From assembly GCA_017311185.1 (NCBI GenBank), contig JAESUZ010003293.1, forward strand, positions 930,001 to 994,000: a stretch of 64,000 nucleotides of DNA, in the 5' to 3' direction. How positions within the stretch are numbered: the first letter of the stretch is position 1; the number at the start of each line of letters is the position of its first letter. The notes under the pieces were generated by a model, which saw nothing but the letters and a program-made list of their open reading frames with translations, ran no database searches and was not told the origin of the DNA. Origin of the DNA: Proteles cristata cristata (Eukaryota > Chordata > Mammalia > Carnivora > Hyaenidae). Below are positions 11,163-24,839 of this stretch, piece after piece. The translations under genes and the position numbers were made by a program.

Positions 11163-11286
11163 TTTAAGGCTGCAAGCAGAATTTACAACAGAGGGTACAA
11201 GTTCTGTCTGAAAAAAAAAGGAGGGACTATGGCATCAAACAGCCTCTTCAGCACAGTGACACCATGTCAGCAAAACTTCTTTTGGG
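11163..11286 (+). other. RUNX2: RUNX2 leader second segment plus first coding exon
   Basis: Runs from the mini-intron acceptor to the phase-1 donor at 11,287. Positions 11,163-11,228 are untranslated and end with an A-run and 'ggagggact' just before the start codon; the remainder is coding (listed separately). Confidence 0.85.
11229..11286 (+). CDS. RUNX2: RUNX2 first coding exon, P1 (bone-type) isoform N-terminus
   Basis: RUNX2 is the runt-domain transcription factor that, with CBFB, drives osteoblast and hypertrophic chondrocyte differentiation in the nucleus. This exon supplies only the P1-specific N-terminus. It reads MASNSLFSTVTPCQQNFFW, the known start of the MASN isoform, then a single G before the GTAAGT donor (11,287-11,292), so the next codon is completed in the following exon (Asp expected, GAT). 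The start context is good (A at -3, G at +4). The Q/A repeat, runt domain and C-terminal regions are encoded far downstream, outside the window. The exon lies antisense within a SUPT3H intron. The match is to an unusually distinctive peptide, so identity is firm; only the 58 coding nucleotides are here. Confidence 0.96.
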
Positions 11287-13602
11287 GTAAGTGTTATTGT
11301 ATTTTAAAATCCTGTAAGAGATGAACCTGTTAAACAAAAAGGTATGTTTCTTGGATGAACTGCTAGCTTTTCCGGGTAACGTATTATATTGAAGATTATG
11401 ATAATAATGTTATTTTGCTGCACTAAAAAATGAAAAAATGAAATTGCTGTACATATTTGCATTTGGCATCTGTAACTTATCTACTTCTCGAAGGAATGAC
11501 TTGAATAGAAAAAATTACATTATCTGGCATTAGCCAAAATGTTTTCTAGAGTTGTAGAAATGAGGTAGTTAAAACCAGTAAAAGAAAGCTTAATCTTCTC
11601 ATTAACCCTGAGTGAAATACAATGGAACGCTAAATTAATCAAAGTGTTATGAAGTATTCACCCTGGCAGCTCCCAATATTTGAGCAAACTTCAAAAAGGA
11701 AGCAATTTTACAAAATAACAGACCACAGAATTATCTCGACATTATGCTCTACCATTATGCTCCACTGCAGAAATAAACCTGCAGTACAGTTAACATTTTA
11801 ACCAGCTCCACTTAAAGAAATCTATTTGTAAACTTACTCTGCAGTGTAAGATAGGTGCCCAAGTTTGTTCCTAAACAACTCCGTATAATTGAAGCAGATA
11901 TTCCTATATAAAATTATAAGCATGTAATAGCCATATTAAAAAGATCTTTATAGTTACCCAGGACATCCAGGATATTAAACAGTTCACAGAAGCCTTTAAA
12001 AACGTCCATGCCATTATATTTTTCTATGTAATTTTAATTTTACATCTACACACCATTATCCATATGGAAAACTTGTTATAAACACACGGCAAGCACTGAA
12101 ATGTCTGGGATTCTTTTAATCATATTCTTGGACCTACCAAAATGAATACCGTTTAGTCTCATGAAAAATAAAACTCTGCAAGGATACCCTGCATGATTTT
12201 AAAAAGCCATACCTATTAAATCATGCTGAACTTTAAAAGAAAACAGGCATAATATAGTCCCTTAATATTCGATTTCAAATTAATGCTGATACACAAAAGT
12301 AAACTACAACATTCATCAGCTGACACAGTATTAGAGTAAAATATCTAAACACTTACAAGATTTTCTTTATGATGTCCAGCATTTTCCAACTACAAGGCAA
12401 GTTTATAAAATTGTCTTTTATCCGTTAAAATAAATCCTTTTGCTCTGTATACCTGTATTAACTTTGCTTTATAACTTACAACTAATGATTGGAGTTTCCT
12501 TTACTCCTCCTACTTCACACATTTTAACTGGCTACCAGAAGTTCAGTCTTAGTTTAGGCCAAAGAGAAATAATTAAACCTGAAAGAGAAAAAAGGTTTCT
12601 CTTAAAAAGGTAAGGAAACGCAGTTTGTATTTTACAAAAAAAAAAAGTAAAATTGCTGTAGGGACTCCCTCAATAGTTGGAAGTGGGCCCCCTCAGTTAC
12701 GACACATACAATACAATAATCACGGATTATTTTTGTGAAATGTAATGGTAGGTAATAAACGTTACTCCAAGGATTTCTACATTCAGGAAGCATAACGTAC
12801 ACACAACTAGGCTGCCTTACAGCCCCCGTTATAATCACAGCTTACCCATGGTAATTTTTGCTGTTCTTTCACCAGAGATAAGGGAAAAAAATGGTTAAAA
12901 CTATTGTTATAGGACGAATAACTTGAAACAGTCTCTCGAGCAGTTAACTTATTCTTTCACAATATTACTGTTCGAAACCAATACATTTTTCTAACCAGAT
13001 GGGGAACAGCACAAGTTTCAAGGGCCACTTGAGCATTAGAAACAAAGACATTAATACTGTCACAAATAGTATGTTAAAATGCTCTTTATCCTATCACGCA
13101 AGGGCTCTCCTATTTCTGTGACATCCTTCATAGTTATCTCTACAGTAAAAATTTCAAAACCTGACCAAGTTTCTAAACCAGGCATAATAGTGAACTAAAC
13201 AGATAAAGATCATTTATTGCATGTCATATATTTTTAGACATCGTAACTAATTCTTTCTCTTCTAGAGGGTGGAATTTGGCCTCTCCCACCCCCAAATACT
13301 ACTTTAGCACCCGGAGGACAATTTAAGACGAATCCACTACACCACACTAATGATAGGTGTGTAGCGAACATTATCTATAGGCTGTCATCACACAGCAAAC
13401 ATTTCCCCCATCCCATCATCTATCTGAAGTCTAAAACCCCACTTCAGACCTTAAATTCTTATAAATGATTATCATAACAGCCTAATGAAAAGTCAAAAGT
13501 ATGTGCTCCAGTTTTGCAAAATAATTTTTTACAAGTTTAGGCGTTTCCTAGGTGAGGGACAAAACACACACTGACCAATTACCTCACCTCAAGTAAGAGT
13601 GA

Positions 13603-13652
13603 AGTGTGTGCGTGCGTGCGTGTGTGTGTGAGGGTGTGTGTGTCTGTGTGTG
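13603..13652 (+). repeat. (TG)n / (CGTG)n microsatellite
   Basis: 'gtgtgtgcgtgcgtgcgtgt' followed by TG runs with GGG and CTG interruptions. Potential Z-DNA-type sequence; no function shown. Confidence 0.9.
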
Positions 13653-16600
13653 ACAGAGACAGAAAGAGCTTCCTTGCTCTCTCAGCATACCATTTACCTT
13701 GACTTAAACAAGAATTTTCCATCTGCATTTTTCAAAATTTTCCAAAAGCCCATTACTTATCATAAAGTCTCTTGAAAATGATAGATCTGACTCATGGAAT
13801 GTCTCACAATTAAGAACTTACTTATGACAATACATCAGCTAACTGATTAAATTTCCACATAAAACCTTTGTAATTGATCACAGTGACTAAACATGATGTG
13901 TAAACACTGATTTCCAAAGTAACAGTTGTAGTCTAAATCAATAACTTTATAGTTTCAAGATTTACTAATGTCAAAGTGGTATGACTTGCTTCTAAAATAA
14001 GACAGCTAACTTCTAAAATCCAGGGAGACAATTTAAAAAATCAAGAACATACACGGAAGACAACTCTAACATATATTAAAAGTTAAAACTGTCAATGCAA
14101 TTCCCAAAGGCTCATAATATAAATTACATACAATTATAATAACCCTAATTTTATATAAAAAACAAAGATTTCACTTAAATTTTTTTAAACATTTTAAAAT
14201 GCAAAGGAGTCAAAAGAAATCACAGAGAAATACTTTGTTAGCCTGTATGAACCTCCCAATGGTCTCCAAATCACAAAGAAGGCATGAAATATACATGATA
14301 ACATTATGATACATTTTAGTTATTTTACAAGAACAAAAAATTAATCTGTTCAATTACACCCTTCAAACTAATCACTGATAGATTGACTTGTTTAAATCAG
14401 TCATGCTAAAGTTAAATTCAGTAAGATAGAAATGTTCCAGTTTGTTAAAAGAACACTGAAATATTTGATGGTTAAATAAACTGCAGAGGGAGGAAAAAAC
14501 TAACTCATTGAAGGCACTAAGATTTTATCAAACACACAGAATTAATCTTTATTGAATAGAACCATTCACAAATCAAAACTCACTGTACTTCAATACTTTC
14601 AAGCAGCGCTAATCAATTACAAACCTTTTCTAGTGCTTCAAAACTCATGTGCTTTCAATTTTATACACTGGTGGTCTTCAAGTACTGTATTGGGGCTGAG
14701 TTAAGACATTCTGTATCACAACTTTTTTTCAACAAATATCCATCTAGAGGGCTTTTTTCTCCCCCTCTCTAGAGCTGCTCACATGAAAACTGTGGTAATA
14801 TTTTTATACTGTACTTCTTTGTTGAAGCTAAAGGTTAGGGGTTACCTAAATACCTCAACTGTATATACAAAAAAGGGAAAAGGTAAGTATTCATATAAAA
14901 AAATCCAATGGGACTGGATTATTTATTTTTGCATTTCCTATGATTAATGATGCACCCGTACCTACTTGAAAACTGATGGCAAAACAGGGTAACATCTCAA
15001 ATTCCTCTCCAAAGCGTACCAATTTCAACCTTCCATGCTGCCCTAACCCTTGTTCCAGGAGACTAAAATGTGACAACTCTAACAGTGAGGTCATGCAAAA
15101 GCTCCTCAAAAGCATTAAGATCACAAATGCTATTACCTAATAAAAGGTCTCAGAGATATTTTTACATAGGGGGGTCACCGGAACAGTCTACCTCTACAGT
15201 GTCTCTTTAAAAAATATTACACATATGGTCAAATCGACAAATTAATTTTAATATGAAAAAATCTTTCCTGCAAATAAAATCGTAAATGTGACAAAAGAGT
15301 AACCATTTTTTCTAGTCATTTACCATTTAAGACTTATCATTAAATAAGTACTAATAAAACCAATGCTAATTTAGGCAGAGATATCCTACTAGGTTACCTG
15401 CATGCATTTTTTTCTCCTATACCAATGAATTCCACTGAAGATGACATTCTACCAAAAAGTTTTTTAAAAAATTTAAAACTCTGTCATTGAACTCCAATAA
15501 TAAGGGTAACAATAAACCCCAATGGTATTTTCTAAAGAGGAAAACAGCCTAAGCTGTCTCAAGTATAAGGAGAGTCTTCATGAAATCTAAAATGTTTACT
15601 ATTTTAAAACAAATATTTAGAAAAGGAAGTCTCACATAATGAAAATACACACCTTACTACAATATACTGCCATTTCAGAGACTATGGAATTCAGTGGATA
15701 TGTATTCTGATTAATGTGTTACAATTCTAAACAATAATGGGGAAATTCTATACCTTATTCAAAGGGAGTTTCCTTACAATTTTCACCACCATTGACCACA
15801 AGCTTTTGTCCTTTTAACAGCAAACATATAAAACAGTCTATACGTTCCCACGTAACTTTTTAAAGATCGGTAGAGAAACTGAGATTAAATGTTCTTTTAT
15901 TACATTGTATGTAATATCTTCATCTTACAATGAATTCTTGGAATTTTCTCTCCTTTATATTATTTTTTAAGAACAAAGGATTCAAGGTTTAGAACTACTA
16001 ATGTTAGATGGATGTAAGTTACACCATATCAAACATTTCATGTGCTTACTACTGTTATTATTGAACAGGATGTTAACTCTAAAGCATTTTTCTCATAAAT
16101 ATGCTTGCTTCAACTAGTAAATAAAAACTCCATCATTTACCATGATATATAAAAGAATTTCCAGATAAAGTTAGCTGTAGAATTACGAGTCCTTTAAAGG
16201 CTAATTTATACATAAGCATTTAATACTTGCAGTGAAAAAAAATTCATTGATATATCTCCCAAAAATACCTTATATTCTTGTTACTATTCATAAATTCAAC
16301 ATCAAATACATATTCTAGGACCAAAAGTCATACCAAATGTGACTTTGGTTCTAATTAAAAAGAGGATAAATGTTAGTTTACTTGATTAGTTTTGATTTCT
16401 TAAATTAACTGCCCATAAGGAATTCTGACCATACTGACATATTAAATGAATGCAATTTTTAATAATGTTTAAGATACCTTAAAATTATATTGATGTCAGA
16501 AAATTTACCAAGTTAACATTATTCTCAAACATGTATCTACGATTACTGTCACAATCAGCTTAAATTGTCTGTTATCTGCAATATTTCTACTGCCATCCCT

Positions 16601-18682
16601 TAAGAAATAACACGTGAGTTACATTAGAGAAGTGACATTCTTAACAAGGTACAGCTAAATATCCGGGACAAGGCAAATAATTCTGACCACAATATCAAAT
16701 AAATGAATTTTATTTTACTTTTCATTTAACCTGGCTTTTTAAATTTTTTTACATCAATAGGGGCTACTAAAATCATTATGCCATCAAGTACAATTACATA
16801 AAACACTAAGTTTAAAACTCAAAAAATTTATGCATTTATAGGTTGCTCTAAAATTTATATGAACCATCAGTGTGCCAAACCATTGTTTGCAAATTCCTTA
16901 TAGGCAGATGTCTTACAACTAAACCCATTTTGTAATTCAGTATAAGCAAAAAAAATGATAATAATAATAATAAAGGAAAAATGCTAGCAAAATCACAATT
17001 AACATCACCAATAAGGTTTGAAAAACATATACGCACAGTCTCTTTGAAAAAATCGAATAATGATGCTGTGGTATTCCACAGAACTTTATATGAAGACAGA
17101 CATATTTTTATACAGAAACAAAATATATGCCACACAAATGTAACTTAAATCTCTTTCAACTATCAATCCACTCAAAATTTTAGTACATCGTATATGCATT
17201 TGCAAGTGCACAAAAATACAAACACTGAAGTGACTACAGAGCTTAAGATAATGATTGTAAACAAGGAAAAAAACTGTAAATTACTTAACTGAGGTACTGT
17301 TAGTAGTTTTTTGTAAGAGATAACCAATTACTTTTTACATGTATACTAACAAAGAAATGTCAAACTGTAAAACCATTAACAGTCATCAAGCATCTACTGG
17401 GAAATTCAAAATAAAAATAATCAAAAACTATGCTTGTAAAACCTAAGGACATTATTTTCCAGTCATAAACTTAAAATAATTAAACACTGATTATAAGGTG
17501 AATTACTACAGTTCACAAAGGTAAATATGAATGTAACTAATCTGCTAATAGATATATTGATTGACACTCTCTCAAAGAACAACTCTGGCTTAGAACAAAA
17601 TAAATAAATTTTCTATATATTTACTCAGTGCCTATAACCTAGGTAAACAATTTAAATTAGGCATCGTGATTTACAATTTGCTTCTTTTGTTTCAGCAGTA
17701 ATAGTTCTATTTTTAAATATCTCTACCGAACTTTTCAATTTAAACTTCAAACTTCCAGGATAATCTTTAAGTGAAAAGCTATCATTATTTCTATCAAATG
17801 ATTAAAAATTACTTAAATTAATCTAAGCAAAGACTATTCACTATGAAGCTGCAACGGTAGTAAGTGCTATATTCTATAATTAATATTTTAATCCACTGGT
17901 TTTACTGTATTGGTGACATGTGGTCCTAGAAAACAGACATATAGGTATCCAAAAGATAGAGGGCACAGGTTCCCTTTAATCAATAATTTTATTATAAGAT
18001 TTTTTGTAAACATAACTCAAAGATAACTGATTTTTTAAGAATTATTTCATAAAATTCTATCACATTACAGAAATCTGCAATATTATATATTATATACAGT
18101 ATTTTGCTATATTATATTTAATATAGAAAGAAAACTTTTTATGTTAATAATCTATATTCTATCAATCAGTATATGTTTTCCATAACATGAATAGCTGTAA
18201 AAGTATATAAACATTTCACACTAAGAACTTTATCACCCAATTCGAAATACTACAACATTAAAAGAAATTTCCAAGAGAAAACTTCCATTAAGACAATAAC
18301 ATCTTAGTACTGGGCAAGCTAATTGGTTATAAAAGGTAATCTAGTAAGATGAATTTTTATTAATTAATTACTCATGAAATTTGTAAATCTTTCAAAGCAA
18401 TTCAATTATTGACAAAATGCGGAAAAAAATCTACTGTTCCTTCAAATAGAGTTCAATGCAAAAATGAAAATATTTAAGATAATCCATAAAGCAGATAGTA
18501 CTTACACAATGTACTACAGTACCTTTGTAAAGCAACATAGACACAAAATTCAGTGTAATCCAAACTTTTGATCATTAATCCAACCTCCTCTCCATAATAC
18601 TCTTCTTTTTCATATTATTAAAACCTAACTTCACACAGAATTCTTTACATTCCGCAAGTTGTTAACACTAAACATATAGTAT

Positions 18683-18684
18683 GT

Positions 18685-18718
<34 letters not shown>
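18683..18718 (+). repeat. (CT)n microsatellite
   Basis: About 14 CT units, then 'gtctctccactc'. No adjacent SINE head or tail, so this is a free microsatellite. Confidence 0.9.
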
Positions 18719-19846
18719 CACTCCCAACTCTTGCGTCCCTCCCTGTCTCTGTCTTTCAGTACTTTTATCTTAGGAGGAGAATTAATAAGATTGTCAAAGC
18801 TTTTTGCCACTAGTGTCCATCTAGTTTTAAAAACATCATTATCTAAGCTAGACAAGGACAACTGGTATTGTCAGAGGAGCACCATTCTTGATTTAGTCAT
18901 AAAGATTTAACAATGCATTTCCTTTATAACATGCATAAGTATATTGCAGAATATTTTAGAGTACCAATAAGACCAGAGAAAACATATAAAGAGATTTTTT
19001 TTTTAATTACCATTCACAAAGATCCAGAAAGAAAATGGAGCCATATGCTGTTTAGGCTTTTTAAAATTTTCATAAATATTCTTATTTTTAAACATATAAT
19101 GATAAAATCAAAATCTATCAAGAAACACTTTAATAACTTTTTTATAAGAGTAAAATATCTGGCTTAAATTGACAAATTAATTACTAAATGGTTAAACCAC
19201 TATATACTGATACATTTATATATATAAAAAATTTTACTGAGACATGTTCAAACCATTTTCTTGGCTGTGAAATAAAATGTGCTCCAACAAATAACATGAC
19301 AAAATATTTTTCATTAGGTATTTATTCACAAAATAATTATATATTACATGTAGAAAATGATAAGAAGAAATTTTCTATAATGACACTACATTAATATATG
19401 TAACTCAAATTTGCCACCTTGATTTTAAACCTTAACCAGCCAAATACATGATCAATTCATTGAGGTCCCGTTATCCAAAAAAATCCAATACCACAATGCT
19501 GTTTTAAAGGAGATTTTTTAAAAAATTATCGTATTATAAGCTGACAAAGGTATTTTTTGAAAGTAGCTGTGCAAATAATGTGATCTGAAAACTTACATAT
19601 AATCTTAAACAAACTTACATATTCAAACATACAAAATGAACGAGAAAACAGCAAACAGATGCATGAAATAAAACTCTATCTAGCAACGATACCACACTAA
19701 AAAGCCAACCCTAAACACAAGAGAAATACATATGCTTCTTAAAATATATGCTTAAATTTAATGCTTTTAAATACATGCTTGCCTTTTGAAAGGCTCAAAT
19801 GAATAGATAAAATCCTAGTGACTACATAGCTTTCTTCTAAACTGGC

Positions 19847-19884
19847 AAAAAAAAAACAAAAAAAACAAAAAACAAAAAAAAAAA
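19847..19884 (+). repeat. A-rich (AAAAAC)n tract
   Basis: Nearly pure A with single C interruptions. It could be a decayed retroposon tail, but no body is recognised beside it. Confidence 0.8.
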
Positions 19885-21449
19885 CCCATCTATTTCCTCA
19901 TTTTCTGGTTATACTGTGTGATACTTTCTTTAATAGTAAGACTACCACTTATTCTAAACTGGCTGGAAAGGCTTGCCCACTGCATTTTCCCTGTACGTAC
20001 CTCTTCCTTATCAATTATGATGTTTCTTCAGCATTCGGAAGAAAAAAATAAAAAGCTTCAAAACTTTAACTGAGTTTAAAACCCATCATTAAATCAATAT
20101 ACACAGGGCTACTTTAAAAAATATTCATTTCTTGAAGGCCAGAAAAATGTTACTTTTTTTAAGCTGATGCATCTACACATAGAAAGCAACTTTTAGTAAG
20201 TTCTTTTGCTACGCCATAATGATCTGCTCCAGGAACTCAGGGGTACCTAAAACAACGGACTACCTGTTCTCGCCATGCTTAGGAATGTGTCCAAATCATT
20301 TTTATTGATTTAACCTTTATAGGAATGCTACATATCCTCAGAGCAAAACATTTTGAATGTATTTATAATATGACACACTTCTGAGAAGCCATGAAAAAGA
20401 AAGCTAAAAACAAATCTAGATACTCCTCCACCCTTGGTTGTTATGGGTGTTTACTTTTTTCAAACACTATCAGCAGACCTAAATATTAAATAATGCTATT
20501 TAGGGAAACTTACTTTGGCACCACTGTAAGTAGAAATAAAAATTTATTTTGGAAAAAAGGCACATTTCAATAAATTCTAACTTTTAAGAAATAAAACTTC
20601 TGCGTTGACAATGATGTCACATCTACAAATTTTAACGGGCTCTAAATACTCACTTTCATATTCTAGTTACACATTAATCATGGAGCCTACAAACATATCA
20701 AACTTAGAGAATTCGGTCCTTATTGAATAAACTAAGTTGTACTCTAGTTTACATTCTGAGAGTTTACAGAGAAAGTTCTGTGTTACCTATCTCTCTAGCT
20801 TTCTACAAGTGGTACTTTATTAATGGCTTCAGCAGCTAATGCCTGCATTAGTCATGTTTGCCAAATAATAATTCACAATATTATGCTTCCTCACATTATG
20901 GTTCATCATTCGTTAACTTGAACCTCACCTCTAAAGGAGTTATACTTTCACTGCAAACTGTTCTCTCAAAAAGGCAAACAACTTTTGAGCATTTCCAGAT
21001 GTAGCATTCAAAAAAAAAAAAAAAAAGAAAAATCATAGACAAATTCTCAAAGAATTCTAAAATTATTAATAAAAATGTAGTAAAACTGGAGTCACTACTT
21101 ATTACTTCTATCATGGCCATAAGTTTAAGAGCTGAATGTACTATATATCAAATTAAGAAACTCTTGACAGATTTTAGGTAGCCGCCAGTAGATAAAACAA
21201 CCAAACACATTTCAGTGTGAGACAAGATTCTACTGAACTGGAATTTCTGAAGTTCTGAAAATTACTGAACACTCAAAAATAAAGAATAATGTTATCTTTT
21301 TCAAATGGTTAACTTTTTTTCTGGGTAATATATATTTGGGTTTGGCTACATTACTTTCATTCTGTCATTAATTTTTTATAAAACATCCAAGCATGCATGT
21401 GATTATGCTAAACCAAAATTAAAATCATTTATATGCAGCCTACTCTCTG

Positions 21450-21640
21450 AAGCAGGGCTGGGACTACAGTGAGGCAGGCAGGCATCTAGGGCACAACGTT
21501 TAAGGAGGTCCTTATTTGTATGCAACCCAGAAAGTGAGTGCCTTCTTAAATGGTGAGCCCTAGGCTCTTTGCTTGCCTCACCCCAAGGCCCAGGTCCTGC
21601 TAAGGGTACACTAGTATCAACCATTTGATGAGACCTACTC
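21450..21640. repeat. Possible ancient repeat, family unknown
   Basis: 'gcagggctgggactacagtg', 'ggcatctagggcacaacgtt' and the later 'gcctcaccccaaggcccagg' have the feel of an old mid-copy mammalian repeat and are more GC-rich than the flanks. I cannot name it, and it could be unique sequence. Confidence 0.3.
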
Positions 21641-22581
21641 AAAGCAAGATATCATAAAACACAGAAATATGGTAATATAAGAATAAAATTAAAAATAAAT
21701 TAAAAATAACAATATGTGTATGTTTAATGGCCTATCTGATTTATATTTTTCTTAAAAAAAAGAACCCATTTGGACATAAATATAAATAAATATTTAAAAA
21801 AAAACAATCATTATAATGAGTAATCTAAGTTCAGAGATGGCACAAATAGTTGATAAATTTTGTTAAAAGGAGACTTTTATTTGCCATATATCTCATATCT
21901 TTCAAAGTAAACTCAGTGGCCTTATTAACTCAACCATAATGCATTAAAAAAAAATAAAAATAAAAAAGGACTGAGCAAATATATTCCATTAAAGGGCTCA
22001 CAGGGCTACACAGGGTTTGTTACAGCCCAGATCAAAGAATCACCTGAGGAATACGCCTTGAGAAGGAAGAGGAGACGAGAGGGGCTTGGTAATTTTTTTT
22101 AAACAAAGCTCTACAAGGAAATTAGCCACATTTGGGGACCAAGAGCAAGCCAACTTTTAATACGGCCAGAAATTAGCTAAGACAAGATGTATATACAAAA
22201 TATATACATTTCTAAATTGTTTCCCCCTAAACATTTGCGAAGCTTATTCACCAGAATGAAAATATTAAAATTTGAATCTGTTACTTTCTACATCTAGTAG
22301 AGGTGTTAGACAATGATATGTCCAACAAGTAATACTAATAAGAAAAAGGTCAGAAGCATAGATAATTCAGTAAGAGGAGTACAGCCCAAAATACTAATAT
22401 TTTTCTTTTTCTTTTATGTTAAGTAGGTATTCAAAGTATATATTCTAAAAACTAGTATTTTAAATTTTAAATATATTTAATTAAGTGCATATTCATGTCT
22501 TTTATGAAAATATATGTCCCCAACATACCTCCAAGATTATACCTTGAAACTCTATTTTGTTTTTATGTTAGCTTTTCTTTG

Positions 22582-22795
22582 TTGATTATTTATTGTGCCA
22601 GGCCCTGTGCTAAACCCTTTATAAACATTATTTCTTTTAATTCTCAGAATTCCTTTATATGAAATGGGTATTCTAATTCTTTACAGATAAGGAAACTGAG
22701 GTAATACGAGGTAATAAAACCTGCCTAAGGTCATGCATACATTTGAAGAGCAGAGATTCAAACCCAAGCTTTCACCCTCTCCACGACTATCTTAT
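22582..22795 (-). repeat. MIR SINE, reverse orientation
   Basis: 'tattgtgccaggccctgtgc', 'aaacattatttcttttaatt', 'acagataaggaaactgaggt', 'cctaaggtcatgcatac' and 'gcagagattcaaacccaagc' follow the reverse complement of MIR almost end to end. Confidence 0.85.
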
Positions 22796-22856
22796 AGTGA
22801 TCTATATATCTATATAGATAGATAAATATATAACCTTAATGAAGTTAAGGTTATAT
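22796..22856. repeat. AT palindrome and perfect 12-bp hairpin
   Basis: The 14-bp palindrome 'tatctatatagata' (22,807-22,820) is followed by inverted arms 'atataaccttaa' (22,828-22,839) and 'ttaaggttatat' (22,845-22,856) around a 5-nt loop. It sits directly after the MIR edge. It could be chance in AT-rich DNA or a small inverted duplication. Confidence 0.7.
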
Positions 22857-24839
22857 GAAATCCCCAATTTCATCTATACAGGTATCAATTCTCGGAAACA
22901 TCATTAAAGTTATTAAATTGACAAAATACAAGAGATCATCTTTGAGACTCCAAATTCTACCAAAGTAGATCTTTAAGTGATACTGGTCAGAGAGAACCAA
23001 AGAGATTAAGGAAAAATAAAACTAAAGAATGTACCAAGGTATAAGATTTCAGTCAGGTTTGATCAGAAAATGAAGGTTCCAAGGAATTAAATCATTCTTA
23101 ACCAATCATCATACTCAATGATCTTATTCAATATCCACACCATACCCTATATACTTCATCTGATATGAAAATACCATTTTAGGAGTTAAAAATCAAACTG
23201 TTACATTAAACATAAGAATTTATAATCCTTCCTTATTTATAAAATTAAAACAATAATGATTTCAGTCATGGCCCTTTTGTCAGTCAGATCTGGAGTCAAA
23301 TCCTCATTTCTATAATAATCCATAATATTCCATTTACCATGGTCTCACTGTTCTCCCTAAAAAGGCTTACACACCCATACTCCTGCTAAGTGAACAAGAC
23401 AACTTTAATCCCTAAATCTTAATCTCTAATTACACTTTCTCAAATTCTTACTCACTTAAATCTTTGATGTTCCCAAAGATCCACTTATAAAGATAACATT
23501 CTTTGCCCACCAAAGAGATTATGTACATGATTCTGGAAGTAACTCTTTAACATATACTATTCATCCCAATTCATCCACAACCATTTCTCCACTATTACTA
23601 AAAACAAAAATTCTTAAAGAAGCCACAAAAGAGTTCTAGTTGCTGTTTTTCTTGTTTTGTTTTGTTTTTTGTTTTGACAGAAGACAGGAATAAAGCTGTG
23701 AGATTGTATTACTGTCTGTATGGGTCCCCTAAGAAAAAATGCCCTGGCCAGGAGCCACAGGTGATGGTAGGTAGGTGAGACATTCGCTTAAAGAATGAAC
23801 TGGAGAGAAGAGAAAGCTGCTGAAACATCTGCAAACATCAACAAACCTCTCCAAACATACTGCATCCATTTTTAATTTGAAACATAACGTAATGATCACA
23901 CCAACAACTTTAATAAGGTAGAATAAAGTAGAAACATTTATCAAAATTAAGTAAGTATATATGCAGGTATAAAATCCTAGATACCACATTTCAGAAAAGG
24001 AAGCAGGCAAACTCATACTCTACCTGGCATTGGACAAGACAGAAAAAGATCTGGTTTGGAAAAGTTGGTAGGGCAAGATGCTTTGTTGGCTTCAGTTTAC
24101 ACTCTGCAGGGGTTCATACGTATTTCATCAGAAGTCACCCATAGAAAAGATGTGAGAAAAGACCAAAGGTTTTATGCATAGCCAGAACAATCAACCAATG
24201 AAGCAGAGAATACATTTAGGATGGCATGGTGATGTGCCAGTCTGAATGTGAAAAACATGGTTAAATTGAGGAGGAATTACAAAGAAACCAGCAGCAGAAT
24301 TTGGCAGCTGGTCACTGGGAGAAGCAAGGGCTGGGAAAAGGAGATTGCAGCCTAGGAGAGGACAGTAGTATTGTCCGTAGTTAGGAGAAAAACAGGGGAG
24401 GGTAAAGTATGAAGAGTTTTGACTTTGTCCTTATCAAAGTTGTGCCTTGTAGGGGAAAAAGAAAGATCTTAATTGTAAACAACACCCTCTCAATATTTTG
24501 TATACTTGTACAGGGGTGTACATGTTATCAGAGGAACTCAAAATGGTCATAATCATCATGTTTGGATAAGAGAAGAATTATGAAATATATTTTTATACTT
24601 GTCAGTATTTTTCAACTAAAAAAATATAAATACTACAATTTTAAAAATGTCGGGGACAGAATGTTTTAATGTTTCACATGAACCCATACAACGAATTTGG
24701 TACTGGTAATGATGCTGGCATTTCTTCCCTGTGCTCAAGTTTAAGAAACAGAGCGAACTCCTACAATTAGAAATTATTTTTATGTGGGAAAACCAGTTTC
24801 ACAAAAACCACAGAATCTCATAAACACAAAGACTTAGCA
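22857..24839. other. Intronic sequence, nothing firmly recognised
   Basis: AT-rich to about 24,000, then slightly more purine-rich. A (GTTTT)n-like run lies at 23,650-23,675. The segment 24,290-24,400 has a repeat-like look ('gggagaagcaagggctggg') but no assignable family. Confidence 0.45.

Larger units (their letters stand above)
11293..21440. other. Repeat-poor intronic block downstream of RUNX2 exon 1
   Basis: About 10 kb of AT-rich sequence in which I recognise no SINE, LINE or DNA transposon. Only simple-sequence tracts are present (TG at 13,603, CT at 18,683, an A/C tract at 19,847). Open frames are short and protein-like content is absent. The scarcity of insertions suggests constraint, but conservation cannot be read from one sequence. 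Confidence 0.55.
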
